Below, piece after piece: positions 51,621 to 60,437 of a stretch of DNA of 64,000 nucleotides (positions within the stretch are counted from its first letter, which is position 1; each line of letters opens with the position of its first letter). The stretch spans positions 744,001 through 808,000 of the forward strand of contig NZ_CP047602.1 of the NCBI RefSeq assembly GCF_009905255.1, given 5' to 3'. This DNA is from Thermoanaerobacterium aotearoense. GTDB taxonomy: Bacteria > Bacillota > Thermoanaerobacteria > Thermoanaerobacterales > Thermoanaerobacteraceae. A program made the position numbers and the translations under genes. Below the pieces are notes generated by a model. The model made no database searches. It was given only the letters and a program-made list of their open reading frames with translations, and was not told the DNA's origin.

Positions 51621-52691
51621 ATGAAAAAATATAAAAGATATATTGCGATGATGTTGATTTTTGTCATGGTACTTGCAACTGTATCATTAGCCGGATGCAA
51701 AAGCTCAGTTAAAAAGCCAGTTACTTCTAAAAGAAGTTTAAATGTTGTTGGATTCTATGTTGATTCACCTGGATACGACAACTCGTACAATTCGCTTGTA
51801 AAATACGCAAAGTACATGGATACGGTCTCACCGCTTTGGCTTACTGTTCAAGGCGATGGATCAGTTAAAGATTCAACGAATCCGCAAGCTTTAAACTTTG
51901 CCAAGAAAAACGGTTTAAAAGTCGTTCCACTTGTAAATGTGGCTGACAGCAAGGATTCGGTTTTGCTTGATTCTAAAGTGAAGACTGAGACAATGAATGA
52001 GCTTATAAGTCTTCTTAAAAAACATGGATTTGACGGGTACAACATAGATTTTGAGTTTATTCCACATGGCACAAAAAATTATGTTAAAGATAAAGACTAC
52101 CTTACGGCATTTATGGGTACTTTTAGGACGATGATGAAAAGAGAGGGTAAAATCTTAGATATGTCTGTGATTCCTCATTATCAGGTTTCGCCTGATATAT
52201 CTGGGATTTACGATTATCACAAATTGGCACCATTGGTTGATCATGTGACATTGATGACTTACGATAGGCATAATGCCTCATCGCCACCGGGACCAGTATC
52301 TCCGGAGCAGTGGGTTGAGAACAATGTAAAGGATGCATTAAAAGAGGGATTTAAGCCAAGTCAGATTTGCCTTGGTGTTGCAACGTATGGATACGATTGG
52401 CCTGCAAATAAGTCAGGTGGTTTTTCTGCCCCAACAAAGACGATACTTCAGAATGCTCAGCAAAAAGGCGTGACAGTACAGTGGAGCAATACGTATCAAG
52501 AGCCATACTACACGTACTATGACAGCACATATGGTGCCACAAGGCAGGTATGGTTTGAAAATTCTACTACAATGGCTGAGAAAATAGATATAGCCAAGAA
52601 ATACGGCATCCACGGCATTTGCATATGGAGAATTGGTTTTGAAACACCGTCGTTTTGGCAGGTTATAGCCAAAAAGATTGGAGCAAAGTAA
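51621..52691 (+). CDS. Glycoside hydrolase family 18 lipoprotein (YaaH/SleL-like)
   Basis: 356 residues from ATG 51621 (AGGAGG upstream). Signal ending SLAGC (Cys26). The GH18 motif is DGYNIDFEF, matching DxxDxDxE with the catalytic Glu. A distal WENSTTMAEKIDIAKKYGIHGICIWR-type ending (broken here as WFENSTTMAEK and GIHGICIWRIG) matches spore-germination chitinase-like hydrolases. It may cleave cortex or wall peptidoglycan. Confidence 0.88.
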   Translation: MKKYKRYIAMMLIFVMVLATVSLAGCKSSVKKPVTSKRSLNVVGFYVDSPGYDNSYNSLVKYAKYMDTVSPLWLTVQGDGSVKDSTNPQALNFAKKNGLKVVPLVNVADSKDSVLLDSKVKTETMNELISLLKKHGFDGYNIDFEFIPHGTKNYVKDKDYLTAFMGTFRTMMKREGKILDMSVIPHYQVSPDISGIYDYHKLAPLVDHVTLMTYDRHNASSPPGPVSPEQWVENNVKDALKEGFKPSQICLGVATYGYDWPANKSGGFSAPTKTILQNAQQKGVTVQWSNTYQEPYYTYYDSTYGATRQVWFENSTTMAEKIDIAKKYGIHGICIWRIGFETPSFWQVIAKKIGAK

Positions 52692-52699
52692 GTTAGCAG

Positions 52700-52723
52700 C
52701 CACTCGCATAGCGGGTGGTTTTT
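52700..52723 (+). terminator. Terminator after GH18 gene
   Basis: CCACTCG-CATAG-CGGGTGG followed by TTTTT. Confidence 0.8.
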
Positions 52724-52749
52724 GATTCATTTGCAAACTCAATAAAACG

Positions 52750-52778
52750 TTGACTTACCGTTAAAAGAATAATATAAT
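52750..52778 (+). promoter_or_regulatory. Sigma-A promoter of lgt
   Basis: TTGACT, 17 nt, TATAAT; 35 bases before the ATG. Confidence 0.8.
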
Positions 52779-52813
52779 CAAATCATGACAAATAAACATA
52801 TTGGAGGTTAGTT

Positions 52814-53590
52814 ATGTATATACCATCTATTAGCCCGTATGCATTTAAAATTGGACCGATTGCTGTACATTGGTATGGAATTTTCATGGCTTTATCTATA
52901 GCCGCTGGTGCCTATTACCTGTACGTTAGGTCGAAAGAGCTTAACTACGATGAAGATTTCTTGCTAAATCTCTTGATGATTGTTGTTATATCCGGAATAG
53001 TAGGAGCAAGATTGATGTTTGTATTGGCAAATGACATTGATTGGTTTTACAAAGATCCGATACAGATTCTTAAGATTTATCAAGGTGGATTGTCGTGGCA
53101 TGGAGCTGTATTAGGAGGATTCCTTGCAGGTCTTTATTACTGCCATAAGAAAAACGTCAAAATAAATCCTTTGGAAGATTACGCCGTCATAGGATTGGCT
53201 ATAGGAAATATGCTTGTAAGAATAGGAAATATATTTAATCAAGAGGTTTTGGGAAGACAGACTGACTTTGCTTTTGGAAGATGGCCTGCACAATTAGTTG
53301 GTGTAGCAATGGGACTTATTCTTTTAATACGTTATTTCTACATCGAGAGAAAACACATGCCGTACGGGTATCAGTTCTGGTCTTTTATATTTTACTATCA
53401 GCTTATGAGGGGGCTTATTGAAGAGACTGTAAGAGATAATCCGCTGTTTTGGCCAGTTTATCTGAATAAGCACCTAGGAATCGGCTTTTTCACTTTGACG
53501 CAGATTGCAACTCCTTTTATACTTATATTGGCATATTGGATGATGAGGCGTGTATTAAATGATCCAGAAAATAAGAAAGTGAATTATTGA
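52814..53590 (+). CDS. lgt: Prolipoprotein diacylglyceryl transferase
   Basis: 258 residues, RBS TTGGAGG. Multiple TM helices. Family motifs HWYGIFMAL, GGLSWHGAVLGG and RIGNIFNQEVLG (variant of RxGNFxNxE) are present. It transfers diacylglycerol to the lipobox Cys, so it is needed to mature the lipoproteins encoded here. Confidence 0.95.
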   Translation: MYIPSISPYAFKIGPIAVHWYGIFMALSIAAGAYYLYVRSKELNYDEDFLLNLLMIVVISGIVGARLMFVLANDIDWFYKDPIQILKIYQGGLSWHGAVLGGFLAGLYYCHKKNVKINPLEDYAVIGLAIGNMLVRIGNIFNQEVLGRQTDFAFGRWPAQLVGVAMGLILLIRYFYIERKHMPYGYQFWSFIFYYQLMRGLIEETVRDNPLFWPVYLNKHLGIGFFTLTQIATPFILILAYWMMRRVLNDPENKKVNY

Positions 53591-53611
53591 CCTGCTTTAC
53601 GCGGGTCTTTT
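53589..53611 (+). terminator. Terminator after lgt
   Basis: GACCTGC-TTTAC-GCGGGTC with one G:U pair, then TTTTAT. Confidence 0.65.
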
Positions 53612-53642
53612 ATATAATAAAAAACGAGAGAGGGAGATTGTG

Positions 53643-54131
53643 ATGGAGAAAAAGGAATTATTTAAAGAATTGCTTTCGATGATAGAGAAATCATCAAGTG
53701 AGATAGATAATTTAAATGATTTTTACAATGAGGTTGTGAAAATACTGGACAGCAATTTACCTTACTACAATTGGACAGGCTTTTACTTCATGGAAGATGG
53801 AATGTTGAAACTTGGTCCATACATAGGAAGGCCAACAGAACATGTAAAGATAAAAGTTGGTCAAGGTATATGTGGCAGAGCTGTGGCTGAAAATGCCACA
53901 ATCGTCGTAGATGATGTGACAAAGGAGGACAATTACTTAGCTTGCAGCATTGAGACAAAGTCTGAGATAGTAGTGCCTATAAGAGTTGACGATGAGATAA
54001 TCGGTGAAATTGACATAGATAGCGATGAAAAAGCAGCCTTTGACGATGATGACAGAGCATTTTTGGAAGGTGTGGCAGAAATAGTCGGTAAAAAAATAAA
54101 AAAACGAACATATAATATCAAAGAAAACTGA
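53643..54131 (+). CDS. GAF-domain protein (free-Met-sulfoxide reductase-like)
   Basis: 162 residues; the ATG at 53643 is 6 nt after GGGAG. It is a single GAF domain with YYNWTGFYFMEDGMLKLGPYIG, GICGRAVA and VVPIRVDDEIIGEIDID. The fold matches fRMsr (YtsP-like). In this protein only CGRA and ACS provide Cys residues for catalysis. Binding of a small ligand instead is possible. Confidence 0.85.
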   Translation: MEKKELFKELLSMIEKSSSEIDNLNDFYNEVVKILDSNLPYYNWTGFYFMEDGMLKLGPYIGRPTEHVKIKVGQGICGRAVAENATIVVDDVTKEDNYLACSIETKSEIVVPIRVDDEIIGEIDIDSDEKAAFDDDDRAFLEGVAEIVGKKIKKRTYNIKEN

Positions 54132-54146
54132 GAAAGGAGAAATCAC

Positions 54147-54716
54147 ATGAAAAGATCTTCTGTTGTGTTGATATCAGTAGCAGCAGTCGTGCTATTAATA
54201 GTTGTTTACTTTTTTTCAAGTTATAATGGGCTTGTAAGTCAGCAGGAAAATGTAAATAGCAAATGGAGCCAAATAGAAAATCAGCTTCAAAGAAGGGCGG
54301 ATTTGATTCCTAATCTCGTTGAGACTGTAAAAGGTTATGCCGCTCATGAACAGTCTGTATTTGACAGCGTAAATAAAGCCAGAGAGAAGCTTCTTGCTGC
54401 AAATACGGTTCAGGAGAAAGCAAATGCCAACGATGAACTTGGGACGGCTTTAGGAAGGCTTTTGGCCATATCAGAGAATTATCCTAACTTAAAAGCCGAC
54501 CAGAATTTCAGGCAGTTAAGCGATGAATTGGCAGGCACAGAAAATAGAATAGCTGTTGCCAGAATGGATTACAACAATGCTGTTCAGCAGTATAATACCA
54601 GCATAAGGCAGTTTCCTAATGTCATCATAGCAAGGATGTTTGGGTTTACGGAGAAACAGTATTTTAAAGCACAAGCTTCAGCATCGGAAGTTCCAAAAGT
54701 CGATTTTTCAAAATAG
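54147..54716 (+). CDS. lemA: LemA family protein
   Basis: 189 residues, RBS GAAAGGAG. One N-terminal TM helix (VVLISVAAVVLLIVVYFF), then the conserved helical domain (SKWSQIENQLQRRADLIPNL, TENRIAVARMDYN). Membrane-anchored, function unknown; commonly paired with a TPM-domain protein as here. Confidence 0.95.
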   Translation: MKRSSVVLISVAAVVLLIVVYFFSSYNGLVSQQENVNSKWSQIENQLQRRADLIPNLVETVKGYAAHEQSVFDSVNKAREKLLAANTVQEKANANDELGTALGRLLAISENYPNLKADQNFRQLSDELAGTENRIAVARMDYNNAVQQYNTSIRQFPNVIIARMFGFTEKQYFKAQASASEVPKVDFSK

Positions 54717-54728
54717 GGAGGTTATGTG

Positions 54729-55532
54729 GTGTTAAAATATGCCAAAACGTTATTTTTGCTGATATTATTTTCTATATTAATTTTTGGTCAAATATTTGCT
54801 GCCACAATTCCTTCTAAACCATCTCAGTACGATTATGTGTACGACTATGCCAACATTATGAACCAAAGCGATATTGATACGATAAGAAGCATAGGGAAAG
54901 AAATAGAAAGCTTAACTGGGGCTCAGATTATCGTAGTGACGGTTGATGACATAGGAGACTATCAAATATCGGATTATGCGTTAAATTTATTTAGAAGCTG
55001 GGGAATCGGACAAAAAGACAAAAATAATGGCGTGCTTCTTTTGGTAGATAAAAAAAGGCTTTTAGAAGGATTAAGCGGTAAAGTTTTTATATCTGTCGGG
55101 TATGGGTTGGAAGGTGCTATTCCAGATTCTGTCGCAGGAAGGATTCTGGACGATTACGTATTGCCTAAATGGAACGATAAAGATTATTCAGGAGGCATTG
55201 TAGAAGGATATAAAGCAATAGCGGCATTGGTCGCCAAAGAATACAACGTGGATTTAAAAAATGTCGACCAAAGCCAGTATGCTCAGCAAAATGACAATGG
55301 CAGTAACAAAGCGGAAGGAATAATTTCTGTAATCGCCATGATAATATTGCTTATTATTTTTTCTAATATACGTGGTTGGTGGTGGCGTGGTCCTGGCGGG
55401 TTTGGCCCTGGAGGATTCGGTGGTTTCGGCGGATTTGGAACTGGCGGCGGTGGTTTTGGAGGAGGCTTTGGCAGCGGAGGAGGTGGAAGTTTTGGCGGCG
55501 GTTCCACCGGTGGAGGTGGAGCTGGCCGCTAA
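54729..55532 (+). CDS. TPM-domain protein with Gly-rich tail (YgcG-like)
   Basis: 267 residues. Tandem GTGs lie at 54726 and 54729; the second is 7 nt after AGGGAGG. Signal peptide ending near IFAATIP. The TPM domain (about 35-165) has DYANIMNQSD and GYGLEGAIPDSVAGRIL. A TM helix (VIAMIILLIIFSNI) is followed by a very Gly/Phe-rich C terminus. Forms a pair with lemA. Its stop overlaps the convergent reductase gene by four bases, with no terminator between. Confidence 0.92.
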   Translation: MLKYAKTLFLLILFSILIFGQIFAATIPSKPSQYDYVYDYANIMNQSDIDTIRSIGKEIESLTGAQIIVVTVDDIGDYQISDYALNLFRSWGIGQKDKNNGVLLLVDKKRLLEGLSGKVFISVGYGLEGAIPDSVAGRILDDYVLPKWNDKDYSGGIVEGYKAIAALVAKEYNVDLKNVDQSQYAQQNDNGSNKAEGIISVIAMIILLIIFSNIRGWWWRGPGGFGPGGFGGFGGFGTGGGGFGGGFGSGGGGSFGGGSTGGGGAGR

Positions 55533-56551
55533 ACCCTGAATTTTCCTCTTTCATATTGCTTTGGCCATTCTACATCTTCTTTAAGGTCGTGGGCTGCATA
55601 CAGTGGCCAATACGGATTTCTCAGAAGCTCACGGCCTAAAGCGATGATATCGGCTTTTTCATCCTTAAGTATTTGTTCAGCCATTTCAGCTTTTGTTATT
55701 AAGCCTACTGCCGCTGTTTTAAAACCGAGCTGGCTTTTTATTTTTTCAGAGTATTTGACTTGATAGCCTGGATAAAGATCGATTTTTGCATTTAAAAGTC
55801 CTCCGCTGCTTGCATCTATTACATCAACGCCTAATGGCTTTATATGCGATAAAATTCTTATCATTTCGTCAATATCGATGCCGCCTTCAATGTAATCATC
55901 GGATGAAACTCTTACAAATAAAGGCTTGTTTTCTGGCCATACTTTTTTTATAGCTTCTATGACTTCTTTAAGTACCCTCACTCTGTTGATGACATCACCG
56001 CCGTACTCATCGCTTCTTTTATTTGAAAGAGGCGATAGAAATTCGTGTAACAGATAACCGTGTGCTGCGTGTACTTCAACTACATCAAAACCAGCGGCAA
56101 GAGCTCTTGCTGCCGCATCTTTAAACTTTTCTACGATGGTGTTTATTTCTTCTTTCGTAAGTTCATGTGGCAATTTATAATCATCGCTCCAGTTTATCGA
56201 CGAAGGCGCCACAGGCGTTTCATCTGTCACTTCTGATTTTCTGCCAGCATGGGCTAATTGTATGCCCATTGTAGCACCGTATTTTTTACACTCTTCAACA
56301 ATTTTTTTGAGTGATTCTACTTGCTGATCGTTCCAGATACCCAGATCGCGATCAGTTATTCGCCCTCGACTTTCTACTGCTGTGGCTTCAATCATTATTA
56401 ACCCTACACCGCCGACGGCTCTGCTGACGTAGTGAACAAAGTGCCAATTGTTTGCAAGGCCGTCTTTACCTGCAGAATACTGACACATTGGAGACATCAT
56501 AATCCTATTTTTTATTGTAATGTCTTTTATTTTTATAGGTGTAAACAACAT
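55529..56551 (-). CDS. namA: Old yellow enzyme family NADPH dehydrogenase (NamA/YqjM-like)
   Basis: 340 residues, AAAGGAG before ATG 56551. It starts MLFTPIKIKDITIKNRI. MSPMCQYSA, AHAGRKSE, HAAHGYLLHEFLSPLSNKR and the C-terminal GRELLRNPYWP match the YqjM group of FMN ene-reductases. It reduces activated C=C bonds with NADPH. The converging 3' end may produce antisense read-through with the TPM gene. Confidence 0.93.
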   Translation of the reverse strand: MLFTPIKIKDITIKNRIMMSPMCQYSAGKDGLANNWHFVHYVSRAVGGVGLIMIEATAVESRGRITDRDLGIWNDQQVESLKKIVEECKKYGATMGIQLAHAGRKSEVTDETPVAPSSINWSDDYKLPHELTKEEINTIVEKFKDAAARALAAGFDVVEVHAAHGYLLHEFLSPLSNKRSDEYGGDVINRVRVLKEVIEAIKKVWPENKPLFVRVSSDDYIEGGIDIDEMIRILSHIKPLGVDVIDASSGGLLNAKIDLYPGYQVKYSEKIKSQLGFKTAAVGLITKAEMAEQILKDEKADIIALGRELLRNPYWPLYAAHDLKEDVEWPKQYERGKFRV

Positions 56552-56721
56552 AAGAACATCTCCTTTCAAGATATATATTACCACTTAGGTTGCAAAAATA
56601 AAAATTATTAAATAAAAAGTTATTTTACAGGCAAAAACGTATTCATTAAGATTGCTTTATTTCTATTTTCCTCAATTCGTGTTATAATATATGTTGTAGA
56701 TTTTAAAAAGGAGGGCATATC

Positions 56722-56943
56722 GTGAGAGAAAGAGTAGAAGAAGTTTTAAAGCTTTTAAGACCTTCTCTTCAAGCAGATGGCGGAGATGTAGAACTCGTCG
56801 ACGTTACTGACGATGGCGTAGTTCAGGTAAGGCTTACAGGTGCTTGCGGCGGCTGTCCATTTGCAGTAATGACATTGAAAGAAGGAATTGAAAGAGCAAT
56901 AAAAGAAGAAATACCTGAAGTAAAGGAAGTTGTTGCTCTTTAA
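56722..56943 (+). CDS. NifU C-terminal-like Fe-S scaffold protein
   Basis: 73 residues, starting at GTG 56722 after [24 protein letters not shown] and ACGGCPFA (CxxC for Fe-S) are characteristic. It assembles or carries Fe-S clusters. Confidence 0.93.
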   Translation: MRERVEEVLKLLRPSLQADGGDVELVDVTDDGVVQVRLTGACGGCPFAVMTLKEGIERAIKEEIPEVKEVVAL

Positions 56944-56950
56944 AGATAAA

Positions 56951-56976
56951 AAATCCGGAATTAACCGGATTTTTTT
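56951..56976 (+). terminator. Terminator after NifU-like gene
   Basis: AAATCCGG-AATTAA-CCGGATT followed by TTTTT. Confidence 0.85.
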
Positions 56977-57001
56977 ATGCCAAAAAAAGGATTTTTCAAA
57001 A

Positions 57002-57056
57002 ATACATAGAATACTATATATGGTAATATTTTACTTAATGGAGGTATTCTATGTAT
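57002..57056 (+). promoter_or_regulatory. Long-range perfect inverted repeat covering an RBS and start codon
   Basis: ATACATAGAATAC (57002-57014) is perfectly complementary to GTATTCTATGTAT (57044-57056). The 3' arm includes the last base of GGAGG and the first two bases of the ATG at 57055; the loop is 29 nt. Confidence 0.6.
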
Positions 57057-58554
57057 GATTAAAAAGTTTTTTCTATTAACTTTGACGTTGATAATGGTAT
57101 TTAGCTTAAACGTCTTTTCATATGCTTTTCCCAACGATATTCAAAATCAAGATTACTTAAAATTGTTGAAAGATAAGATGCCATTTACAAGTGATATGTC
57201 AGTAGATCAAATCAGAAAAAATAGCGATGGTTCTATCGAAATAAACATGAAAAGCGATGGCGACATATACAAAACCCTTGATGTTGTATTAAACGATGGA
57301 CAGATTAAAAGCGCAGATTATTATGTTGATCAAATGAAATACTTATTTGACAAAAGCGGCAAATCAAAAATAGGGAAGGACGATGCTGAAATAATAGGCA
57401 AAAAACTTTTGGAAAATGTTTTTGGAGAAAAATTTGAATATGTATCAGAGGTTAATGATTCAACGTACATCGATGATGCTTTAGAAAGACCAATAATTTA
57501 CAAATTTCGTTACAAAAATTTAGTTGATGATGTGCCTGTGTACAATTTAGACGCTTATGTTTACATTGACTCCGAAAGCGGCGATATATTGAAATTAAAA
57601 GGACAAAGTATAGATGAATCATCTTATAATAAAGACATAAAGACGATTGGCAGTGTTGATGCCTTAAAGGCATTTAATAGCAAACTTAATCCTACTCTTG
57701 TGTATTTAAAGAACAATGACGATGATTTTCCAAAATATCGGCTGTACTATGCTTTAAGCATCGACTATAATCTTGTTGGAGTTGACGCATTAAACGGCGA
57801 TTTGGTAGATTTTAGTGGTGATAAGCTGTACGATGATGTCGCAACAATTAAGGGTTGTACTAACGAGCTAAAAAATTCAGGTAACATGGTGTCTTACGAT
57901 GAGGCATTGAAAATAGCAATGAATGAAATGAATAACTTTCGGATAAATGATATTAAAGTATTAGACAGCAAGACAATTGAAAGGTATTTTCTCACTGAAA
58001 AGGCAGCGTATACATTTAATATGAATCATACTGATAAAAGCTTAATAGTTAATGCAAATATAGCAGTCGACAAAGAAAGCGGAATTATAATGAGTGAGAA
58101 TGTAGATATTTCTGATGATGATGGGTTATTCGATACATATGGCAATTTAGATAGGATAATAGATTTTGCTAAGAAAATTTTGAGAGGAAAAGATTGCAAG
58201 CTGAATCTTTTAAAAAAACCTGTCGTAGGGAATGATGATTATACGTACATGTTTTATCGGGTTTACAATGATGCAATAGTTTTGGATAATTATGTGAGAA
58301 TTAAAACAGATAAAAACGGTAAAATAATAAATGTCTCATTAAATTGGGATGAAGCTGATAAACCATCAACAAGAGATATTTTGAATGAAAGCATTGCAAG
58401 AAACATATTAATAGATGAGAAACCATCTCTTTGTTATTTGTATACAAGCAAATATGGACTTAAGCCAATATACCGTTTGCCTACGATGGATTTAATAGTG
58501 GATGCGTTGACTAAACAAAAAATATCCATAAATGAATTTGAAAAAGGATATTAG
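57055..58554 (+). CDS. Secreted YcdB/YcdC-domain protein
   Basis: 499 residues. Signal peptide (KKFFLLTLTLIMVFSLNVFSYA). Two YcdB/PepSY-like halves with KIGKDDAEIIGKKLLENVFG, and IDSESGDILKLKG, AVDKESGIIMSE. The ATG at 57055 overlaps the 3' arm of the inverted repeat; a second ATG at 57051 runs into a stop after two codons. These domains are found in sporulation-related secreted proteins; function unclear. Confidence 0.82.
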   Translation: MIKKFFLLTLTLIMVFSLNVFSYAFPNDIQNQDYLKLLKDKMPFTSDMSVDQIRKNSDGSIEINMKSDGDIYKTLDVVLNDGQIKSADYYVDQMKYLFDKSGKSKIGKDDAEIIGKKLLENVFGEKFEYVSEVNDSTYIDDALERPIIYKFRYKNLVDDVPVYNLDAYVYIDSESGDILKLKGQSIDESSYNKDIKTIGSVDALKAFNSKLNPTLVYLKNNDDDFPKYRLYYALSIDYNLVGVDALNGDLVDFSGDKLYDDVATIKGCTNELKNSGNMVSYDEALKIAMNEMNNFRINDIKVLDSKTIERYFLTEKAAYTFNMNHTDKSLIVNANIAVDKESGIIMSENVDISDDDGLFDTYGNLDRIIDFAKKILRGKDCKLNLLKKPVVGNDDYTYMFYRVYNDAIVLDNYVRIKTDKNGKIINVSLNWDEADKPSTRDILNESIARNILIDEKPSLCYLYTSKYGLKPIYRLPTMDLIVDALTKQKISINEFEKGY

Positions 58555-58565
58555 GAGATGATACG

Positions 58566-58712
58566 ATGGATGAAAAATTAAAGATAGAGGCGGCGAAAGA
58601 ATTGGGACTATTAGATAAGGTACATAAAGTAGGATGGTCAAATTTGACAGCACAAGAAACCGGAAAAATTGGAGCCATTGTAAAAAAGAAAAAATATAAA
58701 TCTGCCATGTAA
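58566..58712 (+). CDS. Small acid-soluble spore protein (SspF-like)
   Basis: 48 residues, RBS TAGGAGATG. KIEAAKELGLLDKVHKVGW and NLTAQETGKIGAIVKK match the short SASP pattern (AxELGLxDKVxxxGWxxLTxxExGxIG). It lies 11 bases after the YcdB-like gene and so may share its transcript. It binds spore DNA. Confidence 0.85.
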   Translation: MDEKLKIEAAKELGLLDKVHKVGWSNLTAQETGKIGAIVKKKKYKSAM

Positions 58713-58754
58713 AATTTTTGTTGTAGTGGTATACTTGTATTTGAGGTGAGACAA

Positions 58755-59504
58755 ATGGCTCAAGAAGACGTATATGAAAAAGTCGCAAGATTGATGGAGA
58801 ATTCTAAAAAAACCGTTATATTGACAGGAGCTGGAATATCTACAGAAAGCGGCATTCCCGATTTTAGGAGTCCGGGAACTGGGCTTTGGGAAAAGATGGA
58901 CCCTATGGAAGCGCTGTCTACAAAAGTTTTATACAATGATCCTAAAAAATTTTACAAAAGCGGCTTTAAAATTTTGCTATCAATGAAAGATGCAAAGCCA
59001 AACAAAGCACACTACATATTGGCCCAACTGGAGCAGGATGGGTTTATATCATGCGTAATTACTCAAAACATAGATAATTTGCATCAAAAAGCTGGGTCGA
59101 AAAAAGTGTACGAAGTACACGGTCAGACAAGGACAGGAAGCTGCACAAATTGTGGCGAAGTAGTCTCAATTGATTTGCTGGAGGCGAAAGTGTCTAAAGG
59201 GGAAATCCCACCTAAATGCGACAAATGCAACGGAGTTTTAAGACCAGATGTTGTGATGTTTGGAGATCAGATGCCTGAAGATTTTGAAAAGGCATGGCAT
59301 GAAGCAGAAGACAGCGATTTAATGATAGTCATTGGTTCATCGCTTACCGTATCACCTGTAAACTTCCTGCCGGGCTTATCAAAGCATCTTGTCATAATAA
59401 ATAAATCAGAGACGCCAGAAGATAGAAGGGCTGATGCAGTCATAAGAGAATCGGCAGGTGAAGCTTTAAGTAAAATCGTAAGATACTTAAAGACAGTGCA
59501 ATAA
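58755..59504 (+). CDS. cobB: Sirtuin NAD-dependent protein deacylase
   Basis: 249 residues; the ATG at 58755 is 6 nt after [33 protein letters not shown], the catalytic His in VHGQTR, and zinc Cys (CTNC...CDKC) are present. It deacylates lysines using NAD, for example acetyl-CoA synthetase in other bacteria. Confidence 0.95.
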   Translation: MAQEDVYEKVARLMENSKKTVILTGAGISTESGIPDFRSPGTGLWEKMDPMEALSTKVLYNDPKKFYKSGFKILLSMKDAKPNKAHYILAQLEQDGFISCVITQNIDNLHQKAGSKKVYEVHGQTRTGSCTNCGEVVSIDLLEAKVSKGEIPPKCDKCNGVLRPDVVMFGDQMPEDFEKAWHEAEDSDLMIVIGSSLTVSPVNFLPGLSKHLVIINKSETPEDRRADAVIRESAGEALSKIVRYLKTVQ

Positions 59505-59517
59505 GGCTAAAATTCAT

Positions 59518-59547
59518 TTGACAATGTATATGTTTCAGTGCTATTAT
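59518..59547 (+). promoter_or_regulatory. Sigma-A promoter of the cold-shock gene
   Basis: TTGACA, 18 nt, TATTAT; the leader is about 33 nt, so there is no long cold-shock 5' UTR. Confidence 0.75.
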
Positions 59548-59586
59548 AAAGAGGTAAATTATTTATCACGTTTGGAGGAAGATATA

Positions 59587-59790
59587 ATGGTAAGAGGTAA
59601 AGTAAAATGGTTCAATGCTGAGAAAGGTTATGGCTTCATAGAGAGAGAAGGTGGCTCGGACGTATTTGTTCATTACTCAGCAATTGAACAGGATGGTTTT
59701 AAGACATTAGAAGAAGGACAGGAAGTTGAGTTTGATATAGTGGAGGCTGAAAAAGGGCCACAGGCCGCTAACGTTAAAAAAGTTTCCTAA
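59587..59790 (+). CDS. Cold-shock protein
   Basis: 67 residues, TTGGAGG before the ATG at 59587. RNP1 KGYGFIE and RNP2 VFVHYSAI are intact. An OB-fold that binds single-stranded RNA and DNA. Confidence 0.95.
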   Translation: MVRGKVKWFNAEKGYGFIEREGGSDVFVHYSAIEQDGFKTLEEGQEVEFDIVEAEKGPQAANVKKVS

Positions 59791-59801
59791 TGGAGAAAAT
59801 C

Positions 59802-59829
59802 AACCCTAACAGCGATGTTAGGGTTTTGA
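59802..59829 (+). terminator. Terminator after cold-shock gene
   Basis: AACCCTAACA-GCGA-TGTTAGGGTT followed by TT. Confidence 0.75.
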
Positions 59830-59882
59830 GATATATGGCAGTGTATATTTTGACGAGATGCGAAAAAAATTAAAAAAGGATA

Positions 59883-59911
59883 TTGACGAATCGGCGTTTT
59901 TTATGTATACT
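59883..59911 (+). promoter_or_regulatory. Promoter of the five-tRNA operon
   Basis: TTGACG, 17 nt, TATACT; the first tRNA starts 20 nt later. Confidence 0.75.
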
Positions 59912-59930
59912 AATACTTGTCACGGAAATT

Positions 59931-60006
59931 GGTCGTATAGCTCAGCTGGGAGAGCACCTGCCTTACAAGCAGGGGGTCATAGGTTCGAGCCCTATTGCGA
60001 CCACCA
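59931..60006 (+). tRNA. tRNA-Val (TAC)
   Basis: Acceptor GGTCGTA/TGCGACC, anticodon loop CTTACAA, CCA encoded. Confidence 0.95.
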
Positions 60007-60010
60007 TTAT

Positions 60011-60087
60011 GGCCCAATAGCTCAGTTGGTTAGAGCGCCAGCCTGTCACGCTGGAGGTCGAGGGTTCGAGCCCCTTTTGGGTCGCCA
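60011..60087 (+). tRNA. tRNA-Asp (GTC)
   Basis: Acceptor GGCCCAA/TTGGGTC, anticodon loop CTGTCAC, G discriminator, CCA encoded. Confidence 0.95.
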
Positions 60088-60100
60088 TAAAATTTAAAAA

Positions 60101-60176
60101 GCCTCGATAGCTCAGTCGGTAGAGCAAGGGACTGAAAATCCCTGTGTCAGTGGTTCGATTCCACTTCGAGGCACCA
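60101..60176 (+). tRNA. tRNA-Phe (GAA)
   Basis: Acceptor GCCTCGA/TCGAGGC, anticodon loop CTGAAAA, CCA encoded. Confidence 0.95.
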
Positions 60177-60185
60177 TTAAGTTAA

Positions 60186-60261
60186 GCGGACATAGCTCAG
60201 TTGGTAGAGCATCACCTTGCCAAGGTGAGGGTCGCGAGTTCGAGTCTCGTTGTCCGCTCCA
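60186..60261 (+). tRNA. tRNA-Gly (GCC)
   Basis: Acceptor GCGGACA/TGTCCGC, anticodon loop TTGCCAA, T discriminator, CCA encoded. Confidence 0.95.
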
Positions 60262-60267
60262 AAATTT

Positions 60268-60341
<74 letters not shown>

Positions 60342-60360
60342 TATTTATTCAAGCGATATC

Positions 60361-60388
60361 AAGCCTTTCATGGCTTTTATTTTTTTGT
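60361..60388 (+). terminator. Terminator of the tRNA operon
   Basis: AAGCC-TTTCAT-GGCTT followed by TTATTTTTTT. Confidence 0.75.
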
Positions 60389-60409
60389 TTAATTTCTAAA
60401 AATAAATCC

Positions 60410-60430
60410 GTGACAATCCCATGACAATCC
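60410..60430. repeat. Tandem TGACAATCC repeats beside the integrase
   Basis: TGACAATCC occurs at 60410-60418 and 60422-60430, just beyond the integrase stop. Short direct repeats here could be arm-type integrase sites or part of the att region. Confidence 0.4.
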
Positions 60431-60437
60431 GAGATTT

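Noticed and set aside
55283-55639. Proline- or tryptophan-rich ORFs opposite or shifted to the TPM gene
   Set aside because: Frame shadows of the Gly-rich repeat region.
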